Shown: positions 38,250 through 50,095 of the stretch, piece after piece
Position numbering within the stretch: the stretch's first letter is position 1
Layout: each line of letters opens with the position of its first letter
NCBI GenBank assembly: GCA_021772635.1
Contig: JAJFLP010000113.1
Span: forward strand, 64,813-128,812
Direction: 5' to 3'
DNA from: Verrucomicrobiota bacterium
Lineage (GTDB): Bacteria > Verrucomicrobiota > Lentisphaeria > JABSQK01 > JAJFLO01
Length of the DNA: 64,000 nt
Translations under genes and position numbers: made by a program
Notes under the pieces: generated by a model
What the model was told of the DNA's origin: nothing
Database searches by the model: none
Seen by the model: the letters and a program-made list of their open reading frames with translations, nothing else

Positions 38250-38768
38250 TTATAGGATTTCAACTTCGGCGGATTGGATAATTCCCGGGTTTACTTTACC
38301 GGTTCGCGCGGGGAACCGTGGTTTCGAAATCTTCCACCCCTTATGTCGTAAAATTCCCTTATACGGCGGAGAATCGGCAACCTTGCCGGTGAGCTTAATC
38401 GATGACGGATCGTACGCCCCGTCGATCGTAATCGGAGCGCCCTCCGGTTCTGATACGATTGGCGTAACCTGAAAGTTTTCGTCGAAGATTTTCTTGCAAT
38501 CCTGGTGGATTCGACGAGTTGCCGCACCAATCTGGTCATCAGAGTATCCCTCGATTGCTTCTTGAAGAAAATCTATTAACCGCCCCTCCCTTTGTAATAA
38601 GACGAGGGTATACACTGCGCCACTATCAAATTCGTTTTGCTCCGCAGATGTGTCTACATCCGGCTCCGGGAGGGGTTCCGACGTTGGTTCCGCGACTGCT
38701 TCAGGCGAAATATTCTCACCTTTCAACGTGGTCCAGAATGCATTAATAGCAAGTATCAGACGATTCAT
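38250..38768 (-). CDS. DUF2760-family protein
   Basis: A 172-residue protein. After an acidic Pro/Glu-rich linker (about 20-48), the conserved part reads LLQREGRLIDFLQEAIEGYSDDQIGAATRRIHQDC, followed by the beta-rich HKGWKISKPRFP region. This is the DUF2760 pattern as I know it. That family is found next to pairs of Hsp70-like ATPases, exactly as here, so it is probably a co-factor or client-binding partner of them. The biochemical role is unknown. The set reads DUF2760, small Hsp70, large Hsp70 in transcription order, but with gaps of about 390 and 350 bases carrying repeats. Confidence 0.75.
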   Translation of the reverse strand: MNRLILAINAFWTTLKGENISPEAVAEPTSEPLPEPDVDTSAEQNEFDSGAVYTLVLLQREGRLIDFLQEAIEGYSDDQIGAATRRIHQDCKKIFDENFQVTPIVSEPEGAPITIDGAYDPSSIKLTGKVADSPPYKGILRHKGWKISKPRFPARTGKVNPGIIQSAEVEIL

Positions 38769-39003
38769 AATAGATTCACCTTAATTGAAATATACTGAGT
38801 GCATCAGTCCTGTACGCGGGATGAAATTATCATCCGGAGTCCCCGGCGCGATTAACTCTAAGCCCACCGAAACTAGCCTGCATAAGGTGGGTTAGACCAC
38901 GTGCAATCTAAGATCTTTCCGGCGGTTTTCCGGGAGGACAGGGCGATCCGGTACCGGGGCACGGCGTGCTGAGGAAAAACATATAACCAATAACGACGAA
39001 CGA

Positions 39004-39090
39004 CAAACTAAACTGCAAGCAGTTGAAGCTTTGGAGTCTTTTACCAATCATTTTGAAGTCGTCCGTCAATTGTACCGCTTGCGGTATAGT
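39004..39090 (-). repeat. Repeat B copy 7, diverged
   Basis: AAACTGCAAGCAGTTGAAGC at the left and GAAGTCGTCCGTCAATTGTA, CCGCTTGCGGTATA at the right. Both arms carry the GCAAGC/GCTTGC core. Confidence 0.65.
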
Positions 39091-39095
39091 TCAGG

Positions 39096-39125
39096 CTAGC
39101 CTGATCTATGCATAAATCAGGCTAG
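39096..39125. repeat. Repeat A solo ends
   Basis: CTAGCCTGATCTATGCA joined almost directly to TAAATCAGGCTAG: the two A termini with the whole interior missing, as expected of a deletion or of a minimal hairpin unit. Confidence 0.7.
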
Positions 39126-39475
39126 GTTTTCTCGTTGGCCCGAAGATTGACTGTTTACAGCCTATGCAGGCGAACAAGGCGGAAAGGTCGGTGTCTGTTT
39201 TCGGTGGAGAAGATTGCGACACAGAGGGATAAATCGTCGAGGTAAAAAAACCAGCCCTTTGGTTTGTACTCCAGGAATCGATGATTACTTTCAAACTAAC
39301 GCCGTAAGCGGCAAGAACGGGAATACGTGTTCTGATCGCTTTCGGGTTTTCGAAAATTCGATTGTTCGCAGTCTATTGCGTTCCAATTTTAGTAGCTGTA
39401 CACGTTCCATCTACTGTTGTCGCCAGCGAGTCAAATTGTCGGGTGTTAAAGGATTAAGAATCATAAGGTTTTTGC

Positions 39476-42454
39476 ATGATCACAAAGTTCATAAAAAAAA
39501 TTATCGGGAGCAAACACGATCGCACTATCAAACGCTTGTTGCCGACCGTGGAGGAGATCAATCGTATCGAGCGCGAATACCAAGGCTTGACTGACGATCA
39601 GCTGAGATCGAAGACCGATGAATTTAAGGCGCGGTTACAAGGCGGTGAATCGACTGACGATCTTCTGCCGGAAGCTTTTGCAACCGCAAAGAATGCTTGC
39701 CGTCGCATGGTCGGTTCCGAAGTGAACATAGCAGAACAAAGCATTGTTTGGGACATGATCCCCTATGATGTTCAATTGCTGGGGGGGATTGCACTTCACG
39801 ACGGTGGGATCGCGGAAATGCAGACGGGAGAGGGGAAAACGCTGGTTGCGATATTGCCCTTATACCTCAATGCGCTCACGGGTCGAAATTGCCAATTAGT
39901 AACGGTTAACGATTACCTTGCCCGCCGGGACTCGCTGTGGGTTGGATCCGTATTGAAGTGGCTCGGCTTGACCGTAGGCTGTATCGAACACACGATGACA
40001 CCCGACCAGCGGCGGGAACAGTACGGGTACGATGTCACTTACGGCACCAATAGCGAGTTCGGATTCGATTACTTACGGGATATGGGAATGGCTACGAATA
40101 GCGAGGACGTCGTACAGCGCGACCATTTCTTCGCAATCGTTGATGAAATCGACAGTATCTTGATCGACGAGGCGCGGACACCGCTAATTATCTCCGGGCC
40201 TGTCGCGGTTTCGACACACCGTTACGACCAGCTGAAGCCGTCGGTTGAAAACTTGGTGCGGAAGCAACTGGATTTGTGTAACAAGTTAGTGAATGACGCA
40301 CGGGACGAATTGAAGAACGAGGACGCGTCAGAAGGGAGCATCGACATCGCAATGGATAAGTTGCTGAGAGTAAAACTTGGCATACCGAAGCACAAACAGT
40401 TGAACCGTTTGCTGGAAGACCCTGCCATCCGCCGGAAACTCGACAAAACGGAAATGGAATCGCACAGTGACCAGAATCGAGCGATGCTCTACGAAATTAA
40501 GGAGTTTCTCTATTTTACGATCGACGAAAAGGCGAATGATACTGATCTCAGCGAAAAAGGCAGAACGGCATTGCGACCGGATGATCCTGAAAGTTTCACG
40601 TTGCCTGATCTTGTAACCGGATTTCAGGAGATAGACAGCGATACCGGGTTAACAGAAACCGAGAAATCAGAGGCGCGAACCAACTTGCAACGGCTGTTCG
40701 ACGAACGCAGTGAGACAATCCATAATATCTCCCAGCTTTTGAGAGCCTATTGCCTATTCGAACCTGATGTTCATTACGTTGTCAAGGATAATAAGGTACA
40801 AATCGTTGACGAGTTTACAGGACGGCTCATGCCCGGGCGCCGTTTCAGCGAGGGGCTTCATCAGGCTTTGGAAGCGAAAGAGGGTGTAACGATTGAAAGA
40901 GAAACACAAACTCTCGCGTCGATAACGATACAGAACTATTTTCGAATGTACGATAAACTCGCTGGGATGACCGGTACCGCTGAGACCGAGGCAACCGAGT
41001 TACGGGACATATATGGTCTCGATGTCCTTGTCATACCAACGAACAGACCGTGCGTTCGCCGCGACGAAAACGATAGAGTATTCAAAACGAGGCGTGAGAA
41101 ATACAATTCGATGATATCGGAGATAAAAGAATGCCACGGCAAGGGCCAGCCCGTTCTGCTAGGGACAATATCTGTAGAAGTTTCCGAGCTTCTGAGCCGA
41201 ATGTTGAAGCGCGAGAGAATACCTCACACCGTACTGAACGCGAAGAACCACCAATCCGAGGCGGAGATCGTTGCTCGAGCCGGTGCGCGAGGTGCCGTCA
41301 CTATTGCGACAAATATGGCTGGGCGCGGAACCGATATTCGCCTGGGCCCGGGAGTTGCTGACCTCGGGGGTCTCCATGTTATCGCGAGCGAAAGGCACGA
41401 TTCCCGGCGGATAGATCGTCAGTTGCGTGGGCGTTGTGCGCGGCAGGGGGATCTTGGATCGTCGCGATTCTACATCGCTCTTGAAGACGACTTAATGCGG
41501 CTGTTCGGGTCGGATCGGATTGCAGGCTTAATGGAAAAATTCGGATTCGAAGAGGGCGAAGAGTTGTCACATCCCCTGTTGAATCGGTCAATTGAAGGTG
41601 CTCAAAAGAAAGTTGAACAACATCACTATTCAATCCGTAAACGAACGTTGCAGTTTGATGACGTAGTGAACAAACAGCGTCAGGTAATTTATGGGCGCCG
41701 GAAAGAAATATTGGAAACCGATAAACCCCATGAACTCCTCTTCGATTTCGTTGACAATGCGATCTACGATCACCTCGAGGCTAATTCACTGGACGTAAAA
41801 ACCCACGGCTATCCATTCGACAAACTTGCACTCTCGCATTGGTTCGGTAATACGTTCCCGATCACCTTGAATGACGAGGATTTGACGGTTGACCCGAATA
41901 ATTTTGATACCGAGAAACTGGTTTCTGCTCTAACCGCGAAGGTTGAGACTGCTTATAACGCGAAAGTGAAACGCGAGGATCCTGAGTATTTAAGCCGCTT
42001 CGAAAAACACATCATACTTACTGTTCATGATAAATTATGGCAGGAACACTTGTATGCAATGGATGATTTGCGCGGGGGTATTTACCTTCGGGCCCACGCA
42101 CAACGGGATCCACTGGTTGAATATAAGCAGGAAGCTTTTCAAATGTTTGGCGAACTTATTGGGCAGATTAATAACGACATCGCAATGTCGCTTTTTCGAT
42201 CGAGTTCCAGTGTATCCGCGTTGCAACAACTGTTATCATCACTCCCGCAGCAGGAGGTGCACCGGCTCTACGAGCAGTTTTCTGTCGGGCAGCAGCAGGC
42301 TGAACCCGGGGATGTTCACAACCAGGAGGAATCGGCTCAACCAAGGTCAATTCCAAAAGGGATAACGATTCACCGGGACTATCCCAAGATCGGCCGAAAC
42401 GATCCTTGCCCGTGCGGGAGCGGTAAAAAGTTTAAGAAGTGCTGCGGGCGCTAG
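39476..42454 (+). CDS. secA: Protein translocase motor SecA
   Basis: The ATPase that drives preproteins through SecYEG. Its 992 residues exceed E. coli SecA (901). Motifs: MQTGEGKT (Walker A), [20 protein letters not shown] (DEAD-like box), the preprotein crosslinking domain, GRGTDIRLG and [11 protein letters not shown]. The extra length is an insertion at about residues 270-420 within the first nucleotide domain ([25 protein letters not shown]-type segments), of the sort seen in Bacteroidetes and related groups. The tail [16 protein letters not shown] is the zinc-binding SecB/ribosome-contact motif. Confidence 0.97.
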   Translation: MITKFIKKIIGSKHDRTIKRLLPTVEEINRIEREYQGLTDDQLRSKTDEFKARLQGGESTDDLLPEAFATAKNACRRMVGSEVNIAEQSIVWDMIPYDVQLLGGIALHDGGIAEMQTGEGKTLVAILPLYLNALTGRNCQLVTVNDYLARRDSLWVGSVLKWLGLTVGCIEHTMTPDQRREQYGYDVTYGTNSEFGFDYLRDMGMATNSEDVVQRDHFFAIVDEIDSILIDEARTPLIISGPVAVSTHRYDQLKPSVENLVRKQLDLCNKLVNDARDELKNEDASEGSIDIAMDKLLRVKLGIPKHKQLNRLLEDPAIRRKLDKTEMESHSDQNRAMLYEIKEFLYFTIDEKANDTDLSEKGRTALRPDDPESFTLPDLVTGFQEIDSDTGLTETEKSEARTNLQRLFDERSETIHNISQLLRAYCLFEPDVHYVVKDNKVQIVDEFTGRLMPGRRFSEGLHQALEAKEGVTIERETQTLASITIQNYFRMYDKLAGMTGTAETEATELRDIYGLDVLVIPTNRPCVRRDENDRVFKTRREKYNSMISEIKECHGKGQPVLLGTISVEVSELLSRMLKRERIPHTVLNAKNHQSEAEIVARAGARGAVTIATNMAGRGTDIRLGPGVADLGGLHVIASERHDSRRIDRQLRGRCARQGDLGSSRFYIALEDDLMRLFGSDRIAGLMEKFGFEEGEELSHPLLNRSIEGAQKKVEQHHYSIRKRTLQFDDVVNKQRQVIYGRRKEILETDKPHELLFDFVDNAIYDHLEANSLDVKTHGYPFDKLALSHWFGNTFPITLNDEDLTVDPNNFDTEKLVSALTAKVETAYNAKVKREDPEYLSRFEKHIILTVHDKLWQEHLYAMDDLRGGIYLRAHAQRDPLVEYKQEAFQMFGELIGQINNDIAMSLFRSSSSVSALQQLLSSLPQQEVHRLYEQFSVGQQQAEPGDVHNQEESAQPRSIPKGITIHRDYPKIGRNDPCPCGSGKKFKKCCGR

Positions 42455-43356
42455 CCGGTACCGCTCGCAGATACAGAATACGCATTCGACTTACCTTGAG
42501 TTTAGCTATCGGTGCGATGGCGGAAATCTTCGACATTGAGAGCCCGTTTCGTATTGTAAAATGTGGGTTAAAAAGGAAACCCACTGGTGGGCTTCTGCGA
42601 TATTCACCGGTGAATTCTGTATCTGTACTTTACTCACTTCGAAAAACGTTTTATATTACAATCGTTTTTGAATTGTAATGTATAGGATATTTTACTGGAG
42701 TTTTCTTTCAAAAATTCAGGATATTCGAATTGAGGTAGAAAAATTTATTAAATTCAGGAAAAGGTATATTTTGGCTAGTTCTCACGTACAATGGCAGAGT
42801 GACGGAGTAAGTAACCGTAACTCAATTACTATAACGGTTCTAATAGCGGTACTTATCGGATTTCACCCCGATCGTTTAACCGAGTCCCGGGTCTTTAGAG
42901 CTTTTGGAATACGAAAATTAGGTGGTATCAGGGGATTTATCGGCGCGACCATCACAAACTGGGGTTGTCGACTCACACGAATCCACTGGTTGCCTTATGT
43001 CTTCGACAGTTATGTCACAATACCGGTCTGTTCCGTTAGGTCATGTAAATCTAATCTTAGTGAAGATGGACGGGGTCTTATTAGATTGTCACATAACCGG
43101 GATTAATACGCCTCGTTGACCCGATGTTCGGGCGTAACTTGTGTTCGACCCTACTGAAATTATGTGGGTCACGAGCCAATCGAAACGGGTCTATTCGACG
43201 CAACGCCATTAGACGTTCGATATCGTAGTCTTGCTTCCTTCTCAGGAACACAATTCGGTTTGAATTGCGATCCTGCCTTCATTTTCTGGCCTGAATCATA
43301 CTTCTATTCTTTATCCTATTCGTATTACGAACGTGATGCCTGAGGATTAATGAAGT
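42455..43356. other. Long intergenic region without a supported gene
   Basis: About 900 bases between secA and rarA. There is a short inverted pair ATTACAATCGTTTTT/GAATTGTAAT near 42655, suggesting a hairpin, and CCCACTGGTGGG at 42580-42591. A 142-codon frame (42678-43106) has no ribosome site and no family look. No tRNA or known RNA is recognised. Confidence 0.4.
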
Positions 43357-44709
43357 ATGCTTTTCTCCGAAAATCTGAACCAACCTCGATCGCTCAGCCA
43401 GACTGAACGAGCGCCTCTCGCAGCGCGCCTGCGCCCGCGATCTTTTGACGAGTTTATCGGCCAACAGCACCTGTTGGATAAGGGGAAATGGTTGCGTCGT
43501 TGCATTGAAGACGATACACTTCAATCGCTAATCGTCACCGGGCCTCCTGGAGTCGGAAAAACTACGTTGGCTGAACTCATTGCGGTCACGACATCGTCCC
43601 GTTTTGTCAATATGTCTGCTGTCACTGCAACTGTCGCTGACGTACGCAAGGTAATCCGCGAAGCCGAGCGTGATCAACAAAGCTATGACAGCCGTGCAAT
43701 TTTTCTCTTTTTGGACGAAATTCATCGATTCAGTAAAGCCCAGCAAGATGCCCTCCTCCCCGCCGTCGAAAACGGTGTTATCCGACTAATCGGTGCAACC
43801 ACCGAAAACCCGAATTTCTCTATCATTAATCCACTCATCTCGCGATCCAGAGTTGTTCAATTGAACGCCTTGTCCGTTGACGAAATCAAGACGATAATCC
43901 AACGCGCGATTACTGACGAGCGCGCTTTCCCGAACCTCGGAATTTCGATTTCGCCGGGAGCGATTGATTTGTGGGCAAACCGTTGCGAAGGAGATGCGCG
44001 TAAAGCGCTTGGCGCGTTGGAGACCGCGGTATTATCGATGTCTTCACGTTCCGCACAAGGAGAATTGGCTATTGACACCCAAGAAGCCGATGACGCGATG
44101 CCATACAAAGTATTACGGTATGGAGATCAAGAGCATTTCGACTTGATCAGTGCGTTTATAAAAAGTATGCGCGGCAGCGATCCGGACGCTGCAATTTACT
44201 GGCTCGCAAAAATGCTTCATGCCGGCGAAGATCTAAGCTTTATTTTGAGAAGAATAATAATCTTTGCCTCCGAAGATATCGGGAACGCGGATCCGCGGGC
44301 ACTTTCCGTTTCGGTTGACGCGATGCATGCGGCGCAAATGGTCGGAATGCCTGAGGCCCGAATTGTCCTCGCCCAAGCGGTAACTTATTGCGCGACAGCA
44401 CCCAAAAGCAACGCTTCACATCTGGCCATCGATCAAGCATTATCGGAGATTCGGAACGGGCGAACTCAAGAAGTCCCTGCGTCATTGCTGGACGCACATT
44501 CCGGAGCAGCGAAGACGCCCGCGAGTGGACAGGGGTACGTGTCCCCGCATGAAGAGTCCGGAAGAAAAGTTCAGCAGAAGTATATGGAGATACCGAGAAG
44601 ATTTTATGTACCAAAAGAGTCGGGTTACGAGTCGCATATAAAAGAACGTATGGAGAATAATAATGAAGGCCCTCCGATCGGCGCGCGAGAGGCCGAACAT
44701 CATGGATAA
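43357..44709 (+). CDS. rarA: Replication-associated recombination protein RarA (MgsA)
   Basis: A 450-residue AAA+ ATPase of the clamp-loader-like group that acts at stalled forks. It begins with the segment [21 protein letters not shown], then Walker [17 protein letters not shown], Walker [22 protein letters not shown], sensor 1 [11 protein letters not shown] and the C-terminal tetramerisation domain with [13 protein letters not shown] and [10 protein letters not shown]. The end, [15 protein letters not shown], is typical. 106 bases separate it from the next gene. Confidence 0.95.
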   Translation: MLFSENLNQPRSLSQTERAPLAARLRPRSFDEFIGQQHLLDKGKWLRRCIEDDTLQSLIVTGPPGVGKTTLAELIAVTTSSRFVNMSAVTATVADVRKVIREAERDQQSYDSRAIFLFLDEIHRFSKAQQDALLPAVENGVIRLIGATTENPNFSIINPLISRSRVVQLNALSVDEIKTIIQRAITDERAFPNLGISISPGAIDLWANRCEGDARKALGALETAVLSMSSRSAQGELAIDTQEADDAMPYKVLRYGDQEHFDLISAFIKSMRGSDPDAAIYWLAKMLHAGEDLSFILRRIIIFASEDIGNADPRALSVSVDAMHAAQMVGMPEARIVLAQAVTYCATAPKSNASHLAIDQALSEIRNGRTQEVPASLLDAHSGAAKTPASGQGYVSPHEESGRKVQQKYMEIPRRFYVPKESGYESHIKERMENNNEGPPIGAREAEHHG

Positions 44710-44771
44710 ATACTGATCACCTCGGGGGTTTCGAAATTTCGTTCGGGATCCCCTTCGCGAGTAACTGAAAA

Positions 44772-44790
44772 CCGTCCGATACCCGGACGG
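44772..44790. other. Hairpin between rarA and the cyclo-ligase gene
   Basis: CCGTCCG and CGGACGG flank a short GATAC loop. There is no T-run, so it is not a clear terminator. A related but longer hairpin, also with a GGATACC core, lies at 49622-49652. Confidence 0.4.
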
Positions 44791-44814
44791 CTTGCAGTCT
44801 GGTTCGAGGAAATC

Positions 44815-45405
44815 ATGACAGGGATTACTGAATCTAAAAGTGACTTGCGCCAGTGGTTAACGCGTCGTTTATGCGCGCAGACTAACCGCGAGATAGTTTC
44901 GGGCAGTAACAGTGTCTGCGGCCATTTATTGCGGGAGTATTGCTTGTTTCGCTCGGGTTATATCGCGTCGTACGCAGCTATCGGCGGCGAGTTGTGTCTT
45001 GGCAATTTTGAGCAGGAAGCTAGAAGCCGGGGCGCAAAGATCTATTACCCGCGATTTAACGATGCACAGCAGCAGTATGAACTCGCCGCGGTTTCTGCTT
45101 CAGATCGCGGTTTGGTTCCCGGAAAGTTCGGCATAAATGAACCGGAGTGCGCCGCCCCGCTGATTGACGCGAAGATAAGAAAAAATGAGGCCGTTTGGTT
45201 AGTTCCCGGCATTGGGTTTGACCCGCACGGGAATCGGCTTGGACGGGGACACGGATACTACGACCGGCTGATGGCCGATACGGCTGGCGTTAAGATTGGA
45301 GTCGTGTTTGAATGGCAGATCGTGAAAAAAATACCCACGGGCACCGGCGACATCCCGGTCGATTACATCGTCACAGATCGACGAATCCACGCGTGTCGTA
45401 GGTAA
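44815..45405 (+). CDS. 5-formyltetrahydrofolate cyclo-ligase
   Basis: A 196-residue enzyme that turns 5-formyl-THF into 5,10-methenyl-THF with ATP, repairing a dead-end folate. LVPGIGFDPHGNRLGRGHGYYDRLM is the ATP/folate site and leaves no doubt about the family; YIASYAAIGGEL and DYIVTDRRI fit the first and last strands. GAGGAAATC is the ribosome site. RNase Y follows, with a repeat B copy in the gap. Confidence 0.93.
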   Translation: MTGITESKSDLRQWLTRRLCAQTNREIVSGSNSVCGHLLREYCLFRSGYIASYAAIGGELCLGNFEQEARSRGAKIYYPRFNDAQQQYELAAVSASDRGLVPGKFGINEPECAAPLIDAKIRKNEAVWLVPGIGFDPHGNRLGRGHGYYDRLMADTAGVKIGVVFEWQIVKKIPTGTGDIPVDYIVTDRRIHACRR

Positions 45406-45426
45406 CAACCTAATCGAATTGATAGC

Positions 45427-45592
45427 TATACCGAACGTCTTCATCCCGCATGCGGGACGAAAAATCGTTCGGAGTCTCTTACGCAATAATTTTTTAAGTC
45501 GTCTCTCCGTATTCTCGGAGTCCGCTTGTGTGGATCGCATAAGCGCGAGTCTCGGGTAATCCGGACCGAAAATTGTACCGCTTGCGGTATAC
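45427..45592 (-). repeat. Repeat B copy 8 with internal insertion
   Basis: TATACCGAACGTCTTCATC, the palindrome TCCCGCATGCGGGA and ATCGTTCGGAGTCTCTT on the left; AAATTGTACCGCTTGCGGTA on the right. About 70 foreign bases, including CTCCGTATTCTCGGAG, interrupt the middle. Confidence 0.75.
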
Positions 45593-45637
45593 ACAGTAAT
45601 TACTGCTTTAACCTAACTAAGAGAAGGAATGCGAAAA

Positions 45638-47179
45638 ATGGAAATTATGATTGCAATTATTTGCGGTATTATCGCCGGCGTTGTTTGCGATAGAGTTGCC
45701 GGCATCTATTTCGGGAAGTCCGCGGCGAACGAAGCTAAAGAAATAAAGAGAATGGCGGTAAAGGAAGCGGAAGACGTTTTGAAGGCGGCAGAGCTTAAGG
45801 CGAAGGAAGAATTAATTAAAAGTCGGGATGAATTTGAAAGTTCAACTAAAGAGCGACGGAATGAATTACAGGAGATAGAAAAACGTCTTGGTGAGAAAGA
45901 AGGGACGATCGATAAGAAAGTCGATTTAATTCAGAATAGGCTCGACGATTTAGACAAACGAGGGAAACAGATCATTGAGTCGGAACGAAAAATGTCGAAT
46001 AAAGAAAAAGAACTTGATGAACTCCGAAAGAAACAAATTATTCAGCTTGAAGGTATTGCGATGATGACTCGCGACCAGGCGCGCGTGCAGCTTATGCAAA
46101 AGCTGGAGCAGGATCTGGCGAACGAACGTGGATCGCTGGTAAGAAAGTCTGTCGAGGAGATCAAACAGACAGCGAAGCGTGAAGCCCAAAAGTTGATCGT
46201 CCAGGCAATGCAGCGGTACGCCGGGGAGTGTGCCTACGAGCGAACCACTTCCACTGTATCCTTGCCCTCGGACGAGATGAAAGGACGCATCATCGGTCGG
46301 GAAGGACGTAACATACGGGTATTCGAAGCCGAGACAGGCGTGAACGTACTGATTGATGATACTCCATCGGCAGTGGTAATTACTTGTTTCGACCCGCGGC
46401 GTCTGGAGATTGCCCGACTCGCGATGGAACGACTTGTCGAAGATGGACGAATTCACCCGACGCGCGTTGAAGAAATTGTTGTATGGGCAAGAGATGAAAT
46501 CGACTCGGAGATCATGAAAACAGGAGACGACGCGGTCCACGAACTACAACTGGCTGGCGTGGCACCCCAGGTCATTGAGGTTCTCGGGAGGCTTAAATTT
46601 CGCTATAGCTACTCGCAAAATGTCCTTAAGCATTCGATCGAGGTCGCCAGATTTATGGCAACAATCGCGAGCGAACTTGGGTTGAACGTAGAAAAAGCGA
46701 AACGCATGGGACTGTTCCATGATATTGGGAAAGCACTTGACCAGGAGTTCGAAGGACCGCATGCGATAATTGGAAAAGATTTTCTTAAACGTGCAGGAGA
46801 GGATTCCGAGGTCTTGAACGGTGTCGGATGCCACCATGGGGAGATACCCGCGGAAACGCCGCTGGCGGCTTTAGTTAGTGTATGCGATGCGGTAAGCGCG
46901 AGCCGACCAGGTGCTCGTTCAGAAACGAACGAAATCTACATCAAGCGACTGGAACAGCTGGAGGCAATCGGGAATAGCTTCGAGGGTGTCGAATGCTGCT
47001 ATGCCGTTCAGGCGGGGCGCGAGATCAGGGTGATCGTTGAACCCGATAAAATCGGCGAAAACGAAGCGTATGCTATCTCACGTGACCTTGTTAATAAGAT
47101 CGAGTCTGAAATGCAGTATCCCGGTCAGATAAAGGTTTGCGTAGTTCGAGAAACCCGTGCCGTCGAGTACGCGAAATAG
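45638..47179 (+). CDS. rny: Ribonuclease Y
   Basis: A membrane-anchored endoribonuclease that starts mRNA decay. About 513 residues: an N-terminal span (IMIAIICGIIAGVVCDRVAG), a long coiled coil (about 25-190, very Glu/Lys-rich), a KH domain with KGRIIGREGRNIRVFEAETGV, and an HD domain with GLFHDIGKALDQ and CHHGE. AGAAGGA is nine bases before this ATG; a second ATG at 45629 sits directly on the ribosome site and is less likely. Confidence 0.95.
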   Translation: MEIMIAIICGIIAGVVCDRVAGIYFGKSAANEAKEIKRMAVKEAEDVLKAAELKAKEELIKSRDEFESSTKERRNELQEIEKRLGEKEGTIDKKVDLIQNRLDDLDKRGKQIIESERKMSNKEKELDELRKKQIIQLEGIAMMTRDQARVQLMQKLEQDLANERGSLVRKSVEEIKQTAKREAQKLIVQAMQRYAGECAYERTTSTVSLPSDEMKGRIIGREGRNIRVFEAETGVNVLIDDTPSAVVITCFDPRRLEIARLAMERLVEDGRIHPTRVEEIVVWARDEIDSEIMKTGDDAVHELQLAGVAPQVIEVLGRLKFRYSYSQNVLKHSIEVARFMATIASELGLNVEKAKRMGLFHDIGKALDQEFEGPHAIIGKDFLKRAGEDSEVLNGVGCHHGEIPAETPLAALVSVCDAVSASRPGARSETNEIYIKRLEQLEAIGNSFEGVECCYAVQAGREIRVIVEPDKIGENEAYAISRDLVNKIESEMQYPGQIKVCVVRETRAVEYAK

Positions 47180-47240
47180 AAAATCCAGGATTAAGTATTT
47201 CGAGCAGGCATTCTGCTGTCCGGCAGGAACTCCCGCCGGA

Positions 47241-47313
47241 CAACCTTTGTAACTCACTGAGCTCAGGTAAGCTAAAAGCTCTCGTTACGAAATTGATGCA
47301 TAGATCAGGCTAG
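47241..47313 (+). repeat. Repeat A, right-half copy overlapping the cdsA stop
   Basis: AACCTTTGTAACTCACTGAG, CTCGTTACGAAATTGATG and TGCATAGATCAGGCTAG. The final CTA (47310-47312) is the stop codon of cdsA on the other strand. Confidence 0.8.
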
Positions 47314-48167
47314 TTGAGACTGATAAAACAGTAGAATATCGGAGGGACGAATAGAAGACTATCGAGTAAATCCAGGACGCCTCCGAAACCGGGTAAGCTC
47401 GTGCCGGAATCCTTAAGTTTCGTGGCCCGCTTAAATACTGAAATCGATAAGTCGCCGACTAACCCAAGTAACGTGAGTATAAATCCCAATAGTATCGCGG
47501 CCGGATACGCTATCATTAGTTTTCCACCTAGAAGGTAAACGAAGGAACACGAGACCAAAATACTGAGCGCGATTCCTCCGATTAATCCTTCCCAACTTTT
47601 CATCGGACTAATGGCTGGCACGAGTTTTCGATTTCCACCAACGCGCAGTCCCGTGATTCGCCCCACAGCGTACCCGCCAATATCAGCGCTTTTTGTGGTT
47701 AAAATCAAATAAAAAACGAGGAGCGGACCGTTCCCGATAAAATAGATTTTGATAAGAAACGCCAAGGTCCACGCAATACAGAGAAATCCCCCGGCGGACG
47801 CCAGTAGGTTCATCACGCTGCATTCGAAATTCTGGTCTCGGAATACGCAAATAATAGCTGATACTACGAACCCCCAAACCAACGTATTTTCCACGACTGT
47901 ATTCGGAATATCAGATACAAATACGCGGCCGTATAACAACCCCGTTGCAACAAAGAGCAATATCCCGAAAAATCCTGTCAATTTTGGAAACCCTGGATAC
48001 CCGAGAATTTGAGTCATCTGGAAAAATTCATCGAACGCCAGTTTAAGCAAAGTGCACGATAGTGCCATGAAGATAATGGGGGCGGCAACCGAGTTCCAGA
48101 ACACACTGACGCCGAAAATCGCGATAAAAAAGATTCCGCTGAGTATACGGTGTTTTAGCAATCGCAC
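47310..48167 (-). CDS. cdsA: Phosphatidate cytidylyltransferase
   Basis: CdsA makes CDP-diacylglycerol from phosphatidate and CTP, the branch point of phospholipid synthesis. The 285 residues form about seven or eight membrane spans. The signature near the end, GLVGDLSISVFKRATKLKDSGTSLPGFGGVLDLLDS, matches the family consensus closely. The stop codon TAG is part of the terminal CTAG of a repeat A fragment, so the last few residues (ISLN) may have been reset by insertion of the repeat. It follows purA on the same strand after about 80 bases. Confidence 0.94.
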   Translation of the reverse strand: MRLLKHRILSGIFFIAIFGVSVFWNSVAAPIIFMALSCTLLKLAFDEFFQMTQILGYPGFPKLTGFFGILLFVATGLLYGRVFVSDIPNTVVENTLVWGFVVSAIICVFRDQNFECSVMNLLASAGGFLCIAWTLAFLIKIYFIGNGPLLVFYLILTTKSADIGGYAVGRITGLRVGGNRKLVPAISPMKSWEGLIGGIALSILVSCSFVYLLGGKLMIAYPAAILLGFILTLLGLVGDLSISVFKRATKLKDSGTSLPGFGGVLDLLDSLLFVPPIFYCFISLN

Positions 48168-48245
48168 CTCCTAGCCTTCGAGTTATCAGTTGTAACCTTC
48201 GGTGGGGGCTAATTCAAATAATCCCAAAATTCGCCTGATCGCAGA

Positions 48246-49526
<1,281 letters not shown>

Positions 49527-49621
49527 CTAACGATTACAGGATTATCAAAATTTATAACTGGTGAAGTCCGCGATAGCCCGGAAACAGTCCGATTTCCGGG
49601 CCATATGGACGCGATTCTCAG

Positions 49622-49652
49622 CTTCTGCGGTCCGGATACCCGGACCGCGGAA
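49622..49652. other. GC-rich hairpin
   Basis: CTTCTGCGGTCCGG pairs with CCGGACCGCGGAAG around an ATAC loop, giving a stem of about 13 pairs. It lies upstream of purA on the other strand, so it may be a leader structure or a repeat-type palindrome. There is no T-run directly after it. Confidence 0.5.
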
Positions 49653-49883
49653 GCGCGGATCCCGACAGTGCGGGACGGCTCCGCTTTTTATGGAGAGACA
49701 GAGCCCGCTTAGAATTTATTGTGCCAGAGGTTGCGAATCACAATCTGGCTCGGATACGAAACCACGGCCATCAGTATATACCAAATAACAGCGAAATTTT
49801 ATCGAGAATCTGAAATTCTATCGGCCTCATCGACATTTGAAAATCGATTGGTCACACCTTGAAGGTATTGCCGGAAACTTTCG

Positions 49884-50047
49884 GAGCAGAACGGGGGCAG
49901 AAGAGGCCAACCATTTCGCGGCGAACGTCTTTTGACTTTCAGGCACCGCGACGCATGACGACGATGCGACAGCATCGCCATACATGAGTCGCCGCACCTG
50001 ACAAGGCCAAAATACGACTCGCAAAATATCAATTATTTATGCAATCA
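49884..50047 (+). repeat. Repeat E copy 2
   Basis: Matches 28455-28628 over about 164 bp, including GGGGGCAGAAGAGGCCAACC, CGACGATGCGACAGCATCGC and CAATTATTTATGCAATCA. It is again joined at its right end to repeat A sequence. Confidence 0.8.
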
Positions 50048-50095
50048 GGCCAGCTAAGTGCTCTCGTAACGAAATTGATACACGGATCAGGCTAC
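50044..50095 (+). repeat. Repeat A, right-end fragment overlapping a stop codon
   Basis: TCAGGCCAGCTAAGTGCTCT, CGTAACGAAATTGAT and GGATCAGGCTA. The last CTA (50092-50094) is the stop codon of the 299-residue exported protein. Confidence 0.75.

Larger units (their letters stand above)
38769..39475. other. Intergenic region with repeat remnants before secA
   Basis: 707 bases between divergent DUF2760 and secA. It holds repeat B copy 7 (39004-39090) and a 30-bp remnant made of two facing repeat A ends (39096-39125). No ORF is convincing. The secA promoter must lie in the last 350 bases. Confidence 0.5.

Noticed and set aside
42678..43106. 142-codon frame between secA and rarA
   Set aside because: No ribosome site, low-complexity hydrophobic and basic composition without a family look, and mixed codon use. 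Kept only as part of the intergenic entry.
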